This document shows positions 42,807-51,068 of a stretch of 64,000 nucleotides of DNA, in pieces. The stretch comes from Peptoniphilus sp. BV3C26 (GTDB taxonomy: Bacteria; Bacillota; Clostridia; Tissierellales; Peptoniphilaceae): the NCBI RefSeq assembly GCF_000478985.1, contig NZ_AWXB01000041.1, positions 1 through 64,000 of the forward strand, in the 5' to 3' direction. Made by a program: the position numbers and the translations under genes. Positions within the stretch are counted from its first letter, which is position 1. Each line of letters begins with the position of its first letter. The notes under the pieces were generated by a model. It was not told the origin of the DNA. It was given only the letters and a program-made list of their open reading frames with translations, and did no database searches.

Positions 42807-43418
42807 TTTCCCACCTCTTCAAGTTCAAAGTAGAACATTTTTCCTATTTCATATTTTGAATCTTCTATTTTAGTTTTAAGAGAACAATCAATTTTATAAG
42901 TTTTTTCAATATCTGAAATTTTAAAGCCTCCTATTTGGCTTTTATCCATATCTATTAAAATTATTTGCATATTATTTTTTTTGGCAATTGCCATTAATTG
43001 GTCTTTTGCCGAATCATATGCCATAATTTCCAAATAATATGTGCCTTTTTTCAATCCTGCTATAACTTTTTCAAATAAATTTTTTTGTAAATCAAAATAA
43101 GAATCGGTTTTTGTAAATTCTTCCCCTGCTTTAAACAAATCATCAATAAATCTTGCCAGTAAATTTTCATTTTTTTCAAGTCTTAAAATTCTTTGACTTT
43201 CATTTGCTTGAGCAATCATTTCATATTTTTTTTCTTTTGCAAGGGATACTCTTCTGTCAATTAAATCTTGAGATTTTTTTTGAAATTCAATTTCTTTTTC
43301 TTTTTAAAAGCTTTTGGCTTTTTAAAATTTCATTTTGAATTTTTTCTTGGCACTCCTTTTCTCTTTCTTTAAAGACGAGTTTATTAAAAAGCACCATTTT
43401 GTTTTCAAGTAATATCAT
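42803..43418 (-). pseudogene. ntpE: V-type ATPase subunit E, frame broken by one base
   Basis: Peripheral-stalk subunit. A good start (ATG 43418 behind GGAGGG) encodes MILLENKMVLFNKLVFKERE and runs to KSQKLLK. The remainder (EIEFQKKSQDLIDRRVSLAKEKKYE through IDCSLKTKIEDSKYEIGKMFYF) is in another frame. Removing one A from the A-runs at 43295-43305 joins them into about 204 residues, the normal family length. The visible 3' frame alone from 43219 would lack the N-terminal coiled coil. Confidence 0.85.
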
Positions 43419-43431
43419 ATGCCCTCCAAAA

Positions 43432-43737
43432 TTAAATTTTAAGTCCGATAGAGTCCTTAATATATTTAAGAATAAAATTCTTGTCTTCCAAGCCGTTTAT
43501 TCCAGGAATTGTAACTATTAAGGGTAAGGAGTTTTTTATTTTAACCTTAGTGACTTCTTCTTCAATTTCATTAAAATCAGGTTCAGTCAATATAATTAGA
43601 CCTATATTTTTCTTTTCTTTTGTCTCTAAAAAATTTGTTTTAAGATCGTTTTTATCCTTACAAAAAACACCGTCAATCCCACTTAATCTAAGTCCTCTTA
43701 AAACATCTCTATTTCTTGAAATCGCAAAGGAAATCAT
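43432..43737 (-). CDS. ntpF: V-type ATPase subunit F
   Basis: Small regulatory rotor subunit of 101 residues with the CheY-like fold start (MISFAISRNRDVLRGLRLSGIDGVF) and the IGLIILTEPDFNEI and PLIVTIPGI stretches typical of the family. The start touches the ntpK stop and it precedes ntpE by 13 bases. Confidence 0.9.
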   Translation of the reverse strand: MISFAISRNRDVLRGLRLSGIDGVFCKDKNDLKTNFLETKEKKNIGLIILTEPDFNEIEEEVTKVKIKNSLPLIVTIPGINGLEDKNFILKYIKDSIGLKI

Positions 43738-44156
43738 TATAATCTACCTAAAATCATAATAGAAATAATAAGTCCGTAGATTGCAATTCCTTCAGCCAAG
43801 CCTAAGAAAAGCATGGACTTTCCTAAAATCTTAGGATCTTCACTTACAGCACCTATTGCTGATGAACCTACATTGGCAACGGCAACTCCAGCTCCTAAAG
43901 CTGCAAGACCTGTTGAAAGTCCTGCTGCAATATAACCTAAACCTGTTCCCCCATTTCCTTCAGCTTGAGCTTGTACAAAACCAGGAACGATTGTCACTGC
44001 AACAAAAAATAAAATTGGTAAAAATCCCAAAAGATTAAATCTTAAAATTTTTCTCATCTTAACTTCATCGGCACTTGTTCCCTTATAAATGTAATAAATA
44101 CCTGTTGTGATTATAGAAAGAACAAAAAGTGTAGAAACAACTAAAACTAATTCCAT
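43737..44156 (-). CDS. ntpK: V-type ATPase subunit K (c-ring proteolipid)
   Basis: Membrane rotor subunit, 139 residues. Two N-terminal hydrophobic helices (about 2-24 and 42-62) precede the c-subunit hairpin: first helix LGYIAAGLSTGLAALGAGVAVA and second helix MLFLGLAEGIAIYGLIISIMIL, the ion-binding Glu being in LAEG. The polar loop is SAIGAVSEDPKILGK. With one c-hairpin plus an extra hairpin, the topology differs from four-helix NtpK with duplicated hairpins. Sodium or proton specificity cannot be decided from this. Confidence 0.9.
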   Translation of the reverse strand: MELVLVVSTLFVLSIITTGIYYIYKGTSADEVKMRKILRFNLLGFLPILFFVAVTIVPGFVQAQAEGNGGTGLGYIAAGLSTGLAALGAGVAVANVGSSAIGAVSEDPKILGKSMLFLGLAEGIAIYGLIISIMILGRL

Positions 44157-46082
44157 TTATTTTTCCTCCAATTCAATAGTGGTTGGTATAAATTCATAAC
44201 CATCCCCATAATAAAATTTACTGAACATTTCATAATATTCAAGTCTTAAACTTTGTATAAATACAATTAGGCCTTCAAGACCTATGATTACTATATTTCC
44301 TATAACAAGAGAAAGTATATTTAAACCTTCATTGTTTAACATCTTTCCTATTGTTTCAAAAGCTAAAAACAAACCTACATGGTTTATGGCAAAAGCTCCA
44401 ACTCTTATAAAAGAAATAATATTTGAAACAATACTCAAAACTCCTTCAAGGAGAGAGAAAACCGCTTCAATATAGTAGCCTTCTTCAATTTTATGAGGTT
44501 TTTTCGTTATAAGAGATAGGATTTGCCTTTTAAATACCATTGATAAAAGTGATAAAACAATTATTATCACCGCTATTTTTGTTGGTATTAAAGTTTTTTT
44601 CAATAGGGGACCACAGGCCAAATTAATTACCATTAAAAAAACTATAAAACCTGCTAGGCCTTCTTTTCCAAAAATAGCTTCTTCCAAATCATTAAAATTA
44701 AACTTGTTTATAAAACCTACAAAATATGAGATTAAAAGAAATATAAGGCCTACAAGTATGGCACTCATAAGACTTGTATTTATATTACTGAAAGGTCTCA
44801 TAAATATTGCTGGTATAATACTTTCCATTCCGAAAACGGATCCGTATAAAAATCCGAAAATTGTAGATGCAATTCCAAGTCTTTTTAAAAGTCCGCCAAA
44901 GTCTTTATTTTTTATTAAAAATCCCACCATGAAAAATACAAGCCCCTGACCTACATCTCCGAACATGGCTCCGAATAAAAACATATATGTTACTGCAAAT
45001 AAAAAAGTTGGATCTTTTTCTTTATAATTTGGTACTCCGTACATTTTAATCAGTAGCTCAAAGGGCCTTGCGAAAAAAGAATTTTTAAGCTTTGTAGGTG
45101 GTGTAACATTATCTTCTTCCGGAGATCTTACTTTTATAACAATGTCTTTATAAGTTCTTAAAATTTCTTTTAGCTTTGGAATATCTCTTTCTGCTATCCA
45201 CCCGGACATATAAAAATATTTGTTACTCCTTGCCATAAAGTGTTTTACTTCTTCAATTCTGTCTTTTAAAAACATAGAAACAATATAGCTTTCAATTTTA
45301 CCTTTGTTTTCTCTTAAAAAATTATCTCTTTTTTCTAAAATTTCTTTTTTTCTTTTGGTTAAATCTTCTTCCTGTTTGTCAAGATCTCCTAAAATCTCTT
45401 TGGCAGTACCCTTGCTCTTCCCAAGAATTTCAACATCTTGCCAATTTAAGCTTTTTAAAATTCTGTCAATTTCATTTGTAACTTCTTTTGGATAAATCGC
45501 AAGATAAACTTCACCCTCATCGCTTGTTGCAGTATGAAAAATTACAGCAAGAATATTTCCATAATTTTTCTTTAAACGAAACCTTGCTTCCTTATCTAAA
45601 ATTCCAAACCTTACATTGAAAAAATCTAAATTTGATAAATCCGAGAGGTCAATTTGAACATTCTTAAACAAATCGTAATTATTTTTTATTCCTCTCACTC
45701 TTTTTAAATCTCCATCAATCTTTTGAATTTCATCAATATCTCTATTTATATCTTCAAAAAAACTGTCGGTATCTTCTAAAAGTTCTCCCTTATCATAATA
45801 ATCACTTAAATCTTTTATTTTGAAAAAATCCATAAGCTTTTCAGCTTGTTTTGAACGAATTTCAGAATTTTCATCTCTTTCAAAAGAACTTATATGACTA
45901 AGTTCTATAGTCCTTTCCAGGTTTTGTTCATTTTCCAAGCTGTAATTAAAAGCGTTATTTTCTATTTCCAATTGCGCATTTATTATATTAACCATTTTAG
46001 ACTTTAAAATCTGAGCGATAACCTGATCCATTTCGGATAAGTCTCCCGCCAGATTTATAATTTTCATTTTTTCTACAGCCAA
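44157..46082 (-). CDS. ntpI: V-type ATPase subunit I (a subunit)
   Basis: Stator subunit, 641 residues. The soluble, coiled-coil N-terminal half (to about 345) is followed by seven or eight membrane helices. Family landmarks: MSGWIAERDIPKL, FARPFELLIKMYGVPNYKEKDPT, MFGDVGQGL and the conserved Arg-bearing helix SFIRVGAFAINHVGLFLAF. It overlaps ntpC by 10 bases and adjoins ntpK. Confidence 0.95.
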   Translation of the reverse strand: MAVEKMKIINLAGDLSEMDQVIAQILKSKMVNIINAQLEIENNAFNYSLENEQNLERTIELSHISSFERDENSEIRSKQAEKLMDFFKIKDLSDYYDKGELLEDTDSFFEDINRDIDEIQKIDGDLKRVRGIKNNYDLFKNVQIDLSDLSNLDFFNVRFGILDKEARFRLKKNYGNILAVIFHTATSDEGEVYLAIYPKEVTNEIDRILKSLNWQDVEILGKSKGTAKEILGDLDKQEEDLTKRKKEILEKRDNFLRENKGKIESYIVSMFLKDRIEEVKHFMARSNKYFYMSGWIAERDIPKLKEILRTYKDIVIKVRSPEEDNVTPPTKLKNSFFARPFELLIKMYGVPNYKEKDPTFLFAVTYMFLFGAMFGDVGQGLVFFMVGFLIKNKDFGGLLKRLGIASTIFGFLYGSVFGMESIIPAIFMRPFSNINTSLMSAILVGLIFLLISYFVGFINKFNFNDLEEAIFGKEGLAGFIVFLMVINLACGPLLKKTLIPTKIAVIIIVLSLLSMVFKRQILSLITKKPHKIEEGYYIEAVFSLLEGVLSIVSNIISFIRVGAFAINHVGLFLAFETIGKMLNNEGLNILSLVIGNIVIIGLEGLIVFIQSLRLEYYEMFSKFYYGDGYEFIPTTIELEEK

Positions 46083-47104
46083 ATTTGTTCACTTCCTTTG
46101 TAACTTCTAACAAGATAGTTAAGAGATCTATCCAGACTCATATTAAATCTTCTACTTTCCATAACTGAAGTTAAATCTTTAATTTCATAATTTAAAAGCA
46201 AAATAAAAGCCATAAATTTTGAAAAATCACTATTCTTCAAAAAATCACTCTTAGCTAAATAATAAATATACCTGTTATTTCTTCTGTCCATATATATGTC
46301 GGTATAAGTTCCATCAAACAAAAATTTATAGGGTCCTGATTTTATTTTTTCTACAAATTTATCAAGACTTGAGTATGAAAGATCTTTTAAATCGTCAAAG
46401 CTTAAATAATGACCTCCCAAAACTGTAAAGTTAATAAGTTCTTCTGGAGAAAGATCATAATATTTAAGACCTCTGTAAATCCAAATAATGTTTAAAAGAT
46501 CTATCCTGATTCCAAGAAGCTCCAAGGCTGGTTTTTTATTTTGCCTGTCAAAATTTTTTACCAAATTGAATAATTTTGTATAAAAAAACTTGTCCAAATT
46601 CATTTCCATATAAAAAAGAACAATGTCATCTTTTTCATCGGCATAGGGTTTTAAAATCTTTACAAATTCTTTATTTTTTATTTTTCCTATAAAATCTGCA
46701 ATTGAAGAATTATTTTTTATATCATAATCCCTATAATTAAGAGTAATTAGCCTTGATTCCAGTGTTCTTGCTCCATCGCCTATTTTTAAAGTTCTGAGAA
46801 TTTTCTTTATATCCATAATGGTAAACTCATTTAAAAGTTCCAGAGCAAATTCCCTATAGACTCCTTTAAAATATTTGCTTAATTTTTTTATTGTATTTAT
46901 TCTATAGACCTGAAGTTTTTTTTCGGCTTCAAAAGAGTCTTCGTCTCCATCAAAAATAAAAGATAAACTTGTATTTTTTAAATATTCAATGATTTGACTT
47001 ACACTGTTAAGCCTTGCCATATTTATATAATCTTCATCCTTTAAAAATTTTGATGCCATGGCGCTCATTTTTGCATTAACTGCATTAAATTCACCTATAA
47101 TCAT
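46073..47104 (-). CDS. ntpC: V-type ATPase subunit C (d-like)
   Basis: Connects the central shaft to the c-ring. 343 residues of the AC39/d family: early helical part with VNAKMSAMASKFLKDEDY, then repeated three-helix units (TIMDIKKILRTL, LLNIIWIYRGLKYYDL) and the closing RSYKGSEQIWL. It overlaps ntpH by 4 bases. Confidence 0.9.
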   Translation of the reverse strand: MIIGEFNAVNAKMSAMASKFLKDEDYINMARLNSVSQIIEYLKNTSLSFIFDGDEDSFEAEKKLQVYRINTIKKLSKYFKGVYREFALELLNEFTIMDIKKILRTLKIGDGARTLESRLITLNYRDYDIKNNSSIADFIGKIKNKEFVKILKPYADEKDDIVLFYMEMNLDKFFYTKLFNLVKNFDRQNKKPALELLGIRIDLLNIIWIYRGLKYYDLSPEELINFTVLGGHYLSFDDLKDLSYSSLDKFVEKIKSGPYKFLFDGTYTDIYMDRRNNRYIYYLAKSDFLKNSDFSKFMAFILLLNYEIKDLTSVMESRRFNMSLDRSLNYLVRSYKGSEQIWL

Positions 47105-47421
47105 TTTTCCACCGATAAGATAAATTTATTAAAGGCCTCTTTTAAAAGCTTTTCTTTTTTTTCTTCATAAATAGTGTCTATTTCATCTATTTTCTTTTTA
47201 TTTTCACTAAGTCTTTTATTCGCCTCTTCCTGTCCATTTTTAATTATTTCATCGTACTTTTCATTGGCCTCTTTTGTTGCTTCTTCATTAATTTTAGATT
47301 CCATTTCAATTAAATTTTTTTTGCTTTCTTCCCTTATGCTTTTAATTTTTTCTTCGGTTTCTTTAATTAACTGAGAAGTTTTCTTGTCTATACTTATAAT
47401 GCTTTCAATTGTTTCTTTCAT
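47101..47421 (-). CDS. ntpH: V-type ATPase subunit H/G (peripheral stalk)
   Basis: 106-residue coiled coil, first gene of the operon. Heptad-like Lys/Glu-rich sequence (LIKETEEKIKSIREESKKNLIEMESKINEE) forms the stator stalk with subunit E. A weak promoter (TTTTAC, 17 bases, TATAAT at 47515-47520 on the plus strand) lies about 95 bases upstream. The family call is based on position and coiled-coil character because the sequence is low in complexity. Confidence 0.82.
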   Translation of the reverse strand: MKETIESIISIDKKTSQLIKETEEKIKSIREESKKNLIEMESKINEEATKEANEKYDEIIKNGQEEANKRLSENKKKIDEIDTIYEEKKEKLLKEAFNKFILSVEK

Positions 47422-47545
47422 CTAATCCCTTCTTTCCCCTAAGTATTTAAAAATTAGATTACAGTTTTATTTTACCCAATTTTTATAAAACTTTATAAGG
47501 GTTCAATGAATATCATTATAAACTTAAAAATAAAAAAGTAAAATT

Positions 47546-47579
47546 TAAAAAAACTGACAAGAAATATTCTTGTCAGTTT
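47546..47579 (-). terminator. Terminator after zntA
   Basis: AAACTGACAAGA/TCTTGTCAGTTT stem (47551-47562 with 47568-47579), then a T-rich run on the minus strand. Confidence 0.9.
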
Positions 47580-47586
47580 ATAAAAT

Positions 47587-49759
47587 TTATTTTATTTTTA
47601 AAGCTCTGAGAGAATTTAAAATGGCTATTAAAGTAACTCCCGTATCTGCAAAAACGCCTGCCCACATTGTAGCAAAACCTAAAGCTCCAAGAATCAAAAC
47701 TATTAATTTTACTACAATAGCAAAAATTATATTTTGATTTACTATTTTTGAAGTTCCTTTAGAAATTTTAATTCCCTTTGTTATTTTATTTAATTCATCA
47801 GTCATTATTACAACGTCTGATGCTTCAATAGCAATGTCACTTCCTATCTTACCCATGGAAATTCCCACATCACTTAAAGCAAGAACAGGACTATCGTTAA
47901 CTCCATCTCCTACAAAGGAAACATTTCCATTATTAGATTTTTTAATTTTTTCAAACTCCTTAACCTTGTCTAAGGGAAGGAGTCCCCCTTTTACAAAATC
48001 TATTCCTACAAGTTTTCCGAATTCTTGTGCGCTTTCTTCCGTGTCTCCTGAAAGCATATAAGTTTTTATTTTTAATTTTTTCAATTTTTCAATAAAACTT
48101 TTTGCTTCAGGTTTTACTATGTCAGATACGAGAATCATACCTATCACATTACCATCAACGGAAATATAAACCTGAGTTCCACTTCCTTCAGCTTTTTTAT
48201 TAACTAAAGAGGCATTTCCAACTAAAACTTTTTTACCTTTGTAGGTGTAACTTATTCCCTTGCCTGAAATTTCTTTAAAATTTTCAGGTACTTCATTTAT
48301 TTCTCCATATTTATTTTTAATAGCCTTTGCTATAGGGTGGTTTGAACCTTGTTCCCCAAGGGCTGCAAGTTCCAAAACTTCTTCTTCAGAATAATTTTCA
48401 AAAGTTTTTATTTGTGAAACTTCAAAAACTCCCTTTGTAATTGTTCCTGTTTTATCAAAAACCATTACTTCAATATTTTTTAAAGCTTCAAGATAATTTC
48501 CACCTTTAACAAATATCCCTGATCTTGATGCTGCTCCTATTCCCCCAAAAATTCCAAGAGGAACTGAAATAATAAAAGCACAAGGACAAGATAAAACTAA
48601 AAATAATGCTCCACGATAAACCGCTTCCTTAAATTCAATGTTAAAAATTTTCGGTCCTAACAAAAGCATTAGTAAAGATATTAAACATACAATTGGAGTA
48701 TAAACCCTTGAAAATTTTGTAATTGTTTTTTCAACGGAAGCTTTTTTTGAGCCTGCATTCTCTACTAAATCAATTATTTTTGCTATACTTCCTTCTGCAT
48801 AAGCTTTTGTAACTTCTATTTGCAAAATGCTTCCTGTATTTATTGAACCGGAATGGATTTCATCTCCAACATTAACTTTTACAGGAAGGGATTCTCCTGT
48901 TAAGTTTGAAGTGTCTATAAAAGATTGTCCTTCTCTTACTATCCCTTCAAGGGCAACTTTTTCACCAGGCTTTACAATAATTATTTCTCCAGGCTTTACT
49001 TCTTCAGGTGCAACTTTTATAAAGTTTTCTCCTCTTAACACATTGGCAAAATCAGGTTTTAGTTCAAGCATTGCCTTAATATTTTTTCTGCTTTTTTCAA
49101 GAGCCATATCTTCAAAAAGTTCACCTATGTTGTAAAATAACATAACTGCTAAAGCTTCAGGATATTCGCCGATTAAAATTGCAGCAATTGTTGCAAGACT
49201 CATTAGAAAATTTTCATCAAAGATTTCTCCACGTCCTATATTTTTTATTGCTTTTAAAAGAACATGATATCCTAAGGCAAAATAAAGGCCTATAATTATA
49301 TAATTTTCATAAGAAAGAGGCTCCATAAAAAATCCCTTTAATAAAAATAAAAAAGAAACTATATAGATTCCAATTTTATAGGGGCTTATTTTTTCTTCCT
49401 CGTCTTCTTCTATTTGATCTTTATCTATTTTTTCTATATCTTCGATTACTTCAACATCTCTTTCAAATTTTTTTTACAGAGGCTTCAACGGCATTTTTTA
49501 AACTTTCTTGTCCCCTATGTAAAAGAGATAATTTCTGATTTGAAAAATTATAGTCTAAATCCACAACTCTTTGATTCTTTTTTATATCATCTATGATTTT
49601 TGCAGTGCAGTTAGGGCAATTTAAGCCCTTTAAAATGAAAGAGGATTTAAAAATTTCTTCATTGTTTTGAGTTTTTAAGTTTTCTAAATTTTTTTCACTA
49701 ATATCCGAGCTTCTTTTACTCAGCTTTTTTATATTTTTATTATTAATTGTTTTAATCAT
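47587..49759 (-). pseudogene. zntA: Zinc/cadmium-exporting P1B ATPase, frame broken by one base
   Basis: Heavy-metal efflux pump. The 5' frame (98 codons) is the HMA domain with GLNCPNC (Cys48, Cys51). The 3' frame has the transmembrane CPC motif (LSCPCAFIIS), DKTGTIT, GDGVND and the terminal DTGVTLIAILNSLRAL helix of Zn/Cd/Pb pumps. Dropping one A at the A8 run (T8 at 49468-49475 on the plus strand) fuses VEASVKK to FERDVEVIEDIEKIDKDQIE and gives about 723 residues. The 3' fragment from 49326 alone would lose its first helix. An ArsR/SmtB-type operator precedes it. Confidence 0.88.
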
Positions 49760-49781
49760 TTTAATAATTTCCTCCTTTTTT

Positions 49782-49811
49782 AATATGAACGATTATTCAT
49801 ACATTCATATT
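49782..49811. promoter_or_regulatory. ArsR/SmtB-type operator candidate
   Basis: Nested dyads: AATATGAA (49782-49789) with TTCATATT (49804-49811), and TATGAA with TTCATA at 49784-49801. Half-sites resemble the TGAAC/TTCA elements of SmtB, CzrA and CadC operators. It overlaps the -10 box and the start of transcription, ideal for metal-relieved repression. No arsR-family gene lies nearby. Confidence 0.6.
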
Positions 49812-49835
49812 AAGTCCTAGTTTTTTATTTGTCAA
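49807..49835 (-). promoter_or_regulatory. Promoter of zntA
   Basis: TTGACA (49830-49835), 17-base spacer, TAATAT (49807-49812). Confidence 0.85.
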
Positions 49836-49891
49836 TGCTTTTCCTGAAAAGTTTTTTATTTTGGGTTAGAATCTTTATAGAGGTGATATAT

Positions 49892-51025
49892 TTGTGCAAA
49901 AAATTTGGTAATAAAAAATTAGGATTTGGACTTATGAGGCTTCCTCAAAATAAAACTGATAAAAAAGATTTATCGGAAGACAAGGTAAGTTTTGAAGAAG
50001 TTTCAAAAATGGTGGATTATTTTTTAGAAAATGGTTTTAATTATTTCGACACTGCCCATGGATATCACTGCGGACTAAGTGAAATTGCAGTTAAAAATTG
50101 CTTAACTTCTCGTCATAAACGTGAAGAGTATATTCTTACAAATAAACTTACAGCCCCTTATTTTAATAATCAGGAAGAAATTTATAAATTTTTTAATGAA
50201 CAACTTAAAATTTGTGGTGTAGAATATTTTGACAATTATTTAATACATTCTGTTTCTAAAAATAATTACAAAAAATTTTTAGACTGCAAGGCCTTTGAAA
50301 GTCTTGTAGATTTAAAAAATAAAGGTCTTATAAAACATATAGGTATGTCTTTTCACGACTCCCCTGAACTTTTAGATGAAATTTTAAAAGCTCATCCAGA
50401 GCTGGAAATGGTACAAATTCAATTTAATTATATTGATTTTGAAGACGAAAAAATTAAAGCAAAAGAAAATTACGAAGTTATAAGAAAATATAATAAAGAT
50501 ATTATCGTTATGGAACCTGTTAAAGGTGGAAAACTTGCAAATCTACCTAAGGAAGCTGAAAATATTTTTTCTGAACTTTCCAATTTTTCACCGGCAAGTT
50601 ATGCTATAAGATATGCAGCAAGCTTTGATGGGGTTAAAATGGTTCTTTCAGGCATGAGCAGCTTTGAACAAATGAAAGACAATATGACTTTTATGACAAA
50701 CTTTGAAAATCTCGAAGAAAAAGATTATAAAGCAATTGAAAAAGTTGTAAAAATCTTAAAAAATATTGATCAAGTTCCCTGTACATTTTGTGAATATTGT
50801 CTTGAAGGATGCCCAAAAAATATTTTTATTCCTAAATTAACTGAGCTTTATAATTCTCACTTAATTTATCCTGAAGCAGACTATTCTCACGATTATGAAC
50901 TTGCAACAAGAAGTTCTGGACATGCTGGAGATTGCATTAAGTGTAAAAAATGCGAAAAAATTTGTCCTCAACAAATTTATATAACTCAGGTCCTTGAAAA
51001 AATAAGTTCTGAATTTGAAAACTAA
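49892..51025 (+). CDS. Aldo/keto reductase with C-terminal ferredoxin-like clusters
   Basis: 377-residue oxidoreductase. The AKR barrel has the catalytic residues Asp in NYFDTAHGY, Tyr of HGY, Lys in LTNKL and His in YLIHS. The C-terminus carries two CxxCxxCxxxCP motifs (CTFCEYCLEGCP and CIKCKKCEKICP) for iron-sulfur clusters, a combination common in anaerobes. I choose the TTG at 49892, 5-7 bases after AGAGGTG; the open frame extends upstream to 49829 but without a ribosome site. The substrate is unknown. Confidence 0.88.
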   Translation: MCKKFGNKKLGFGLMRLPQNKTDKKDLSEDKVSFEEVSKMVDYFLENGFNYFDTAHGYHCGLSEIAVKNCLTSRHKREEYILTNKLTAPYFNNQEEIYKFFNEQLKICGVEYFDNYLIHSVSKNNYKKFLDCKAFESLVDLKNKGLIKHIGMSFHDSPELLDEILKAHPELEMVQIQFNYIDFEDEKIKAKENYEVIRKYNKDIIVMEPVKGGKLANLPKEAENIFSELSNFSPASYAIRYAASFDGVKMVLSGMSSFEQMKDNMTFMTNFENLEEKDYKAIEKVVKILKNIDQVPCTFCEYCLEGCPKNIFIPKLTELYNSHLIYPEADYSHDYELATRSSGHAGDCIKCKKCEKICPQQIYITQVLEKISSEFEN

Positions 51026-51034
51026 AAAAATAAA

Positions 51035-51068
51035 AAAAAGAGGAAGTTTAAAAACTTCCTTTTTTTAC
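51035..51068. terminator. Bidirectional terminator between convergent genes
   Basis: AGGAAGTTT/AAACTTCCT palindrome (51041-51060), with A-rich left and T7 right flanks. Confidence 0.85.

Noticed and set aside
42803-43219. A short 138-aa V-ATPase E subunit starting at the internal ATG
   Set aside because: The family N-terminus is encoded upstream in another frame with a good start and ribosome site, so this is the 3' part of a broken gene.
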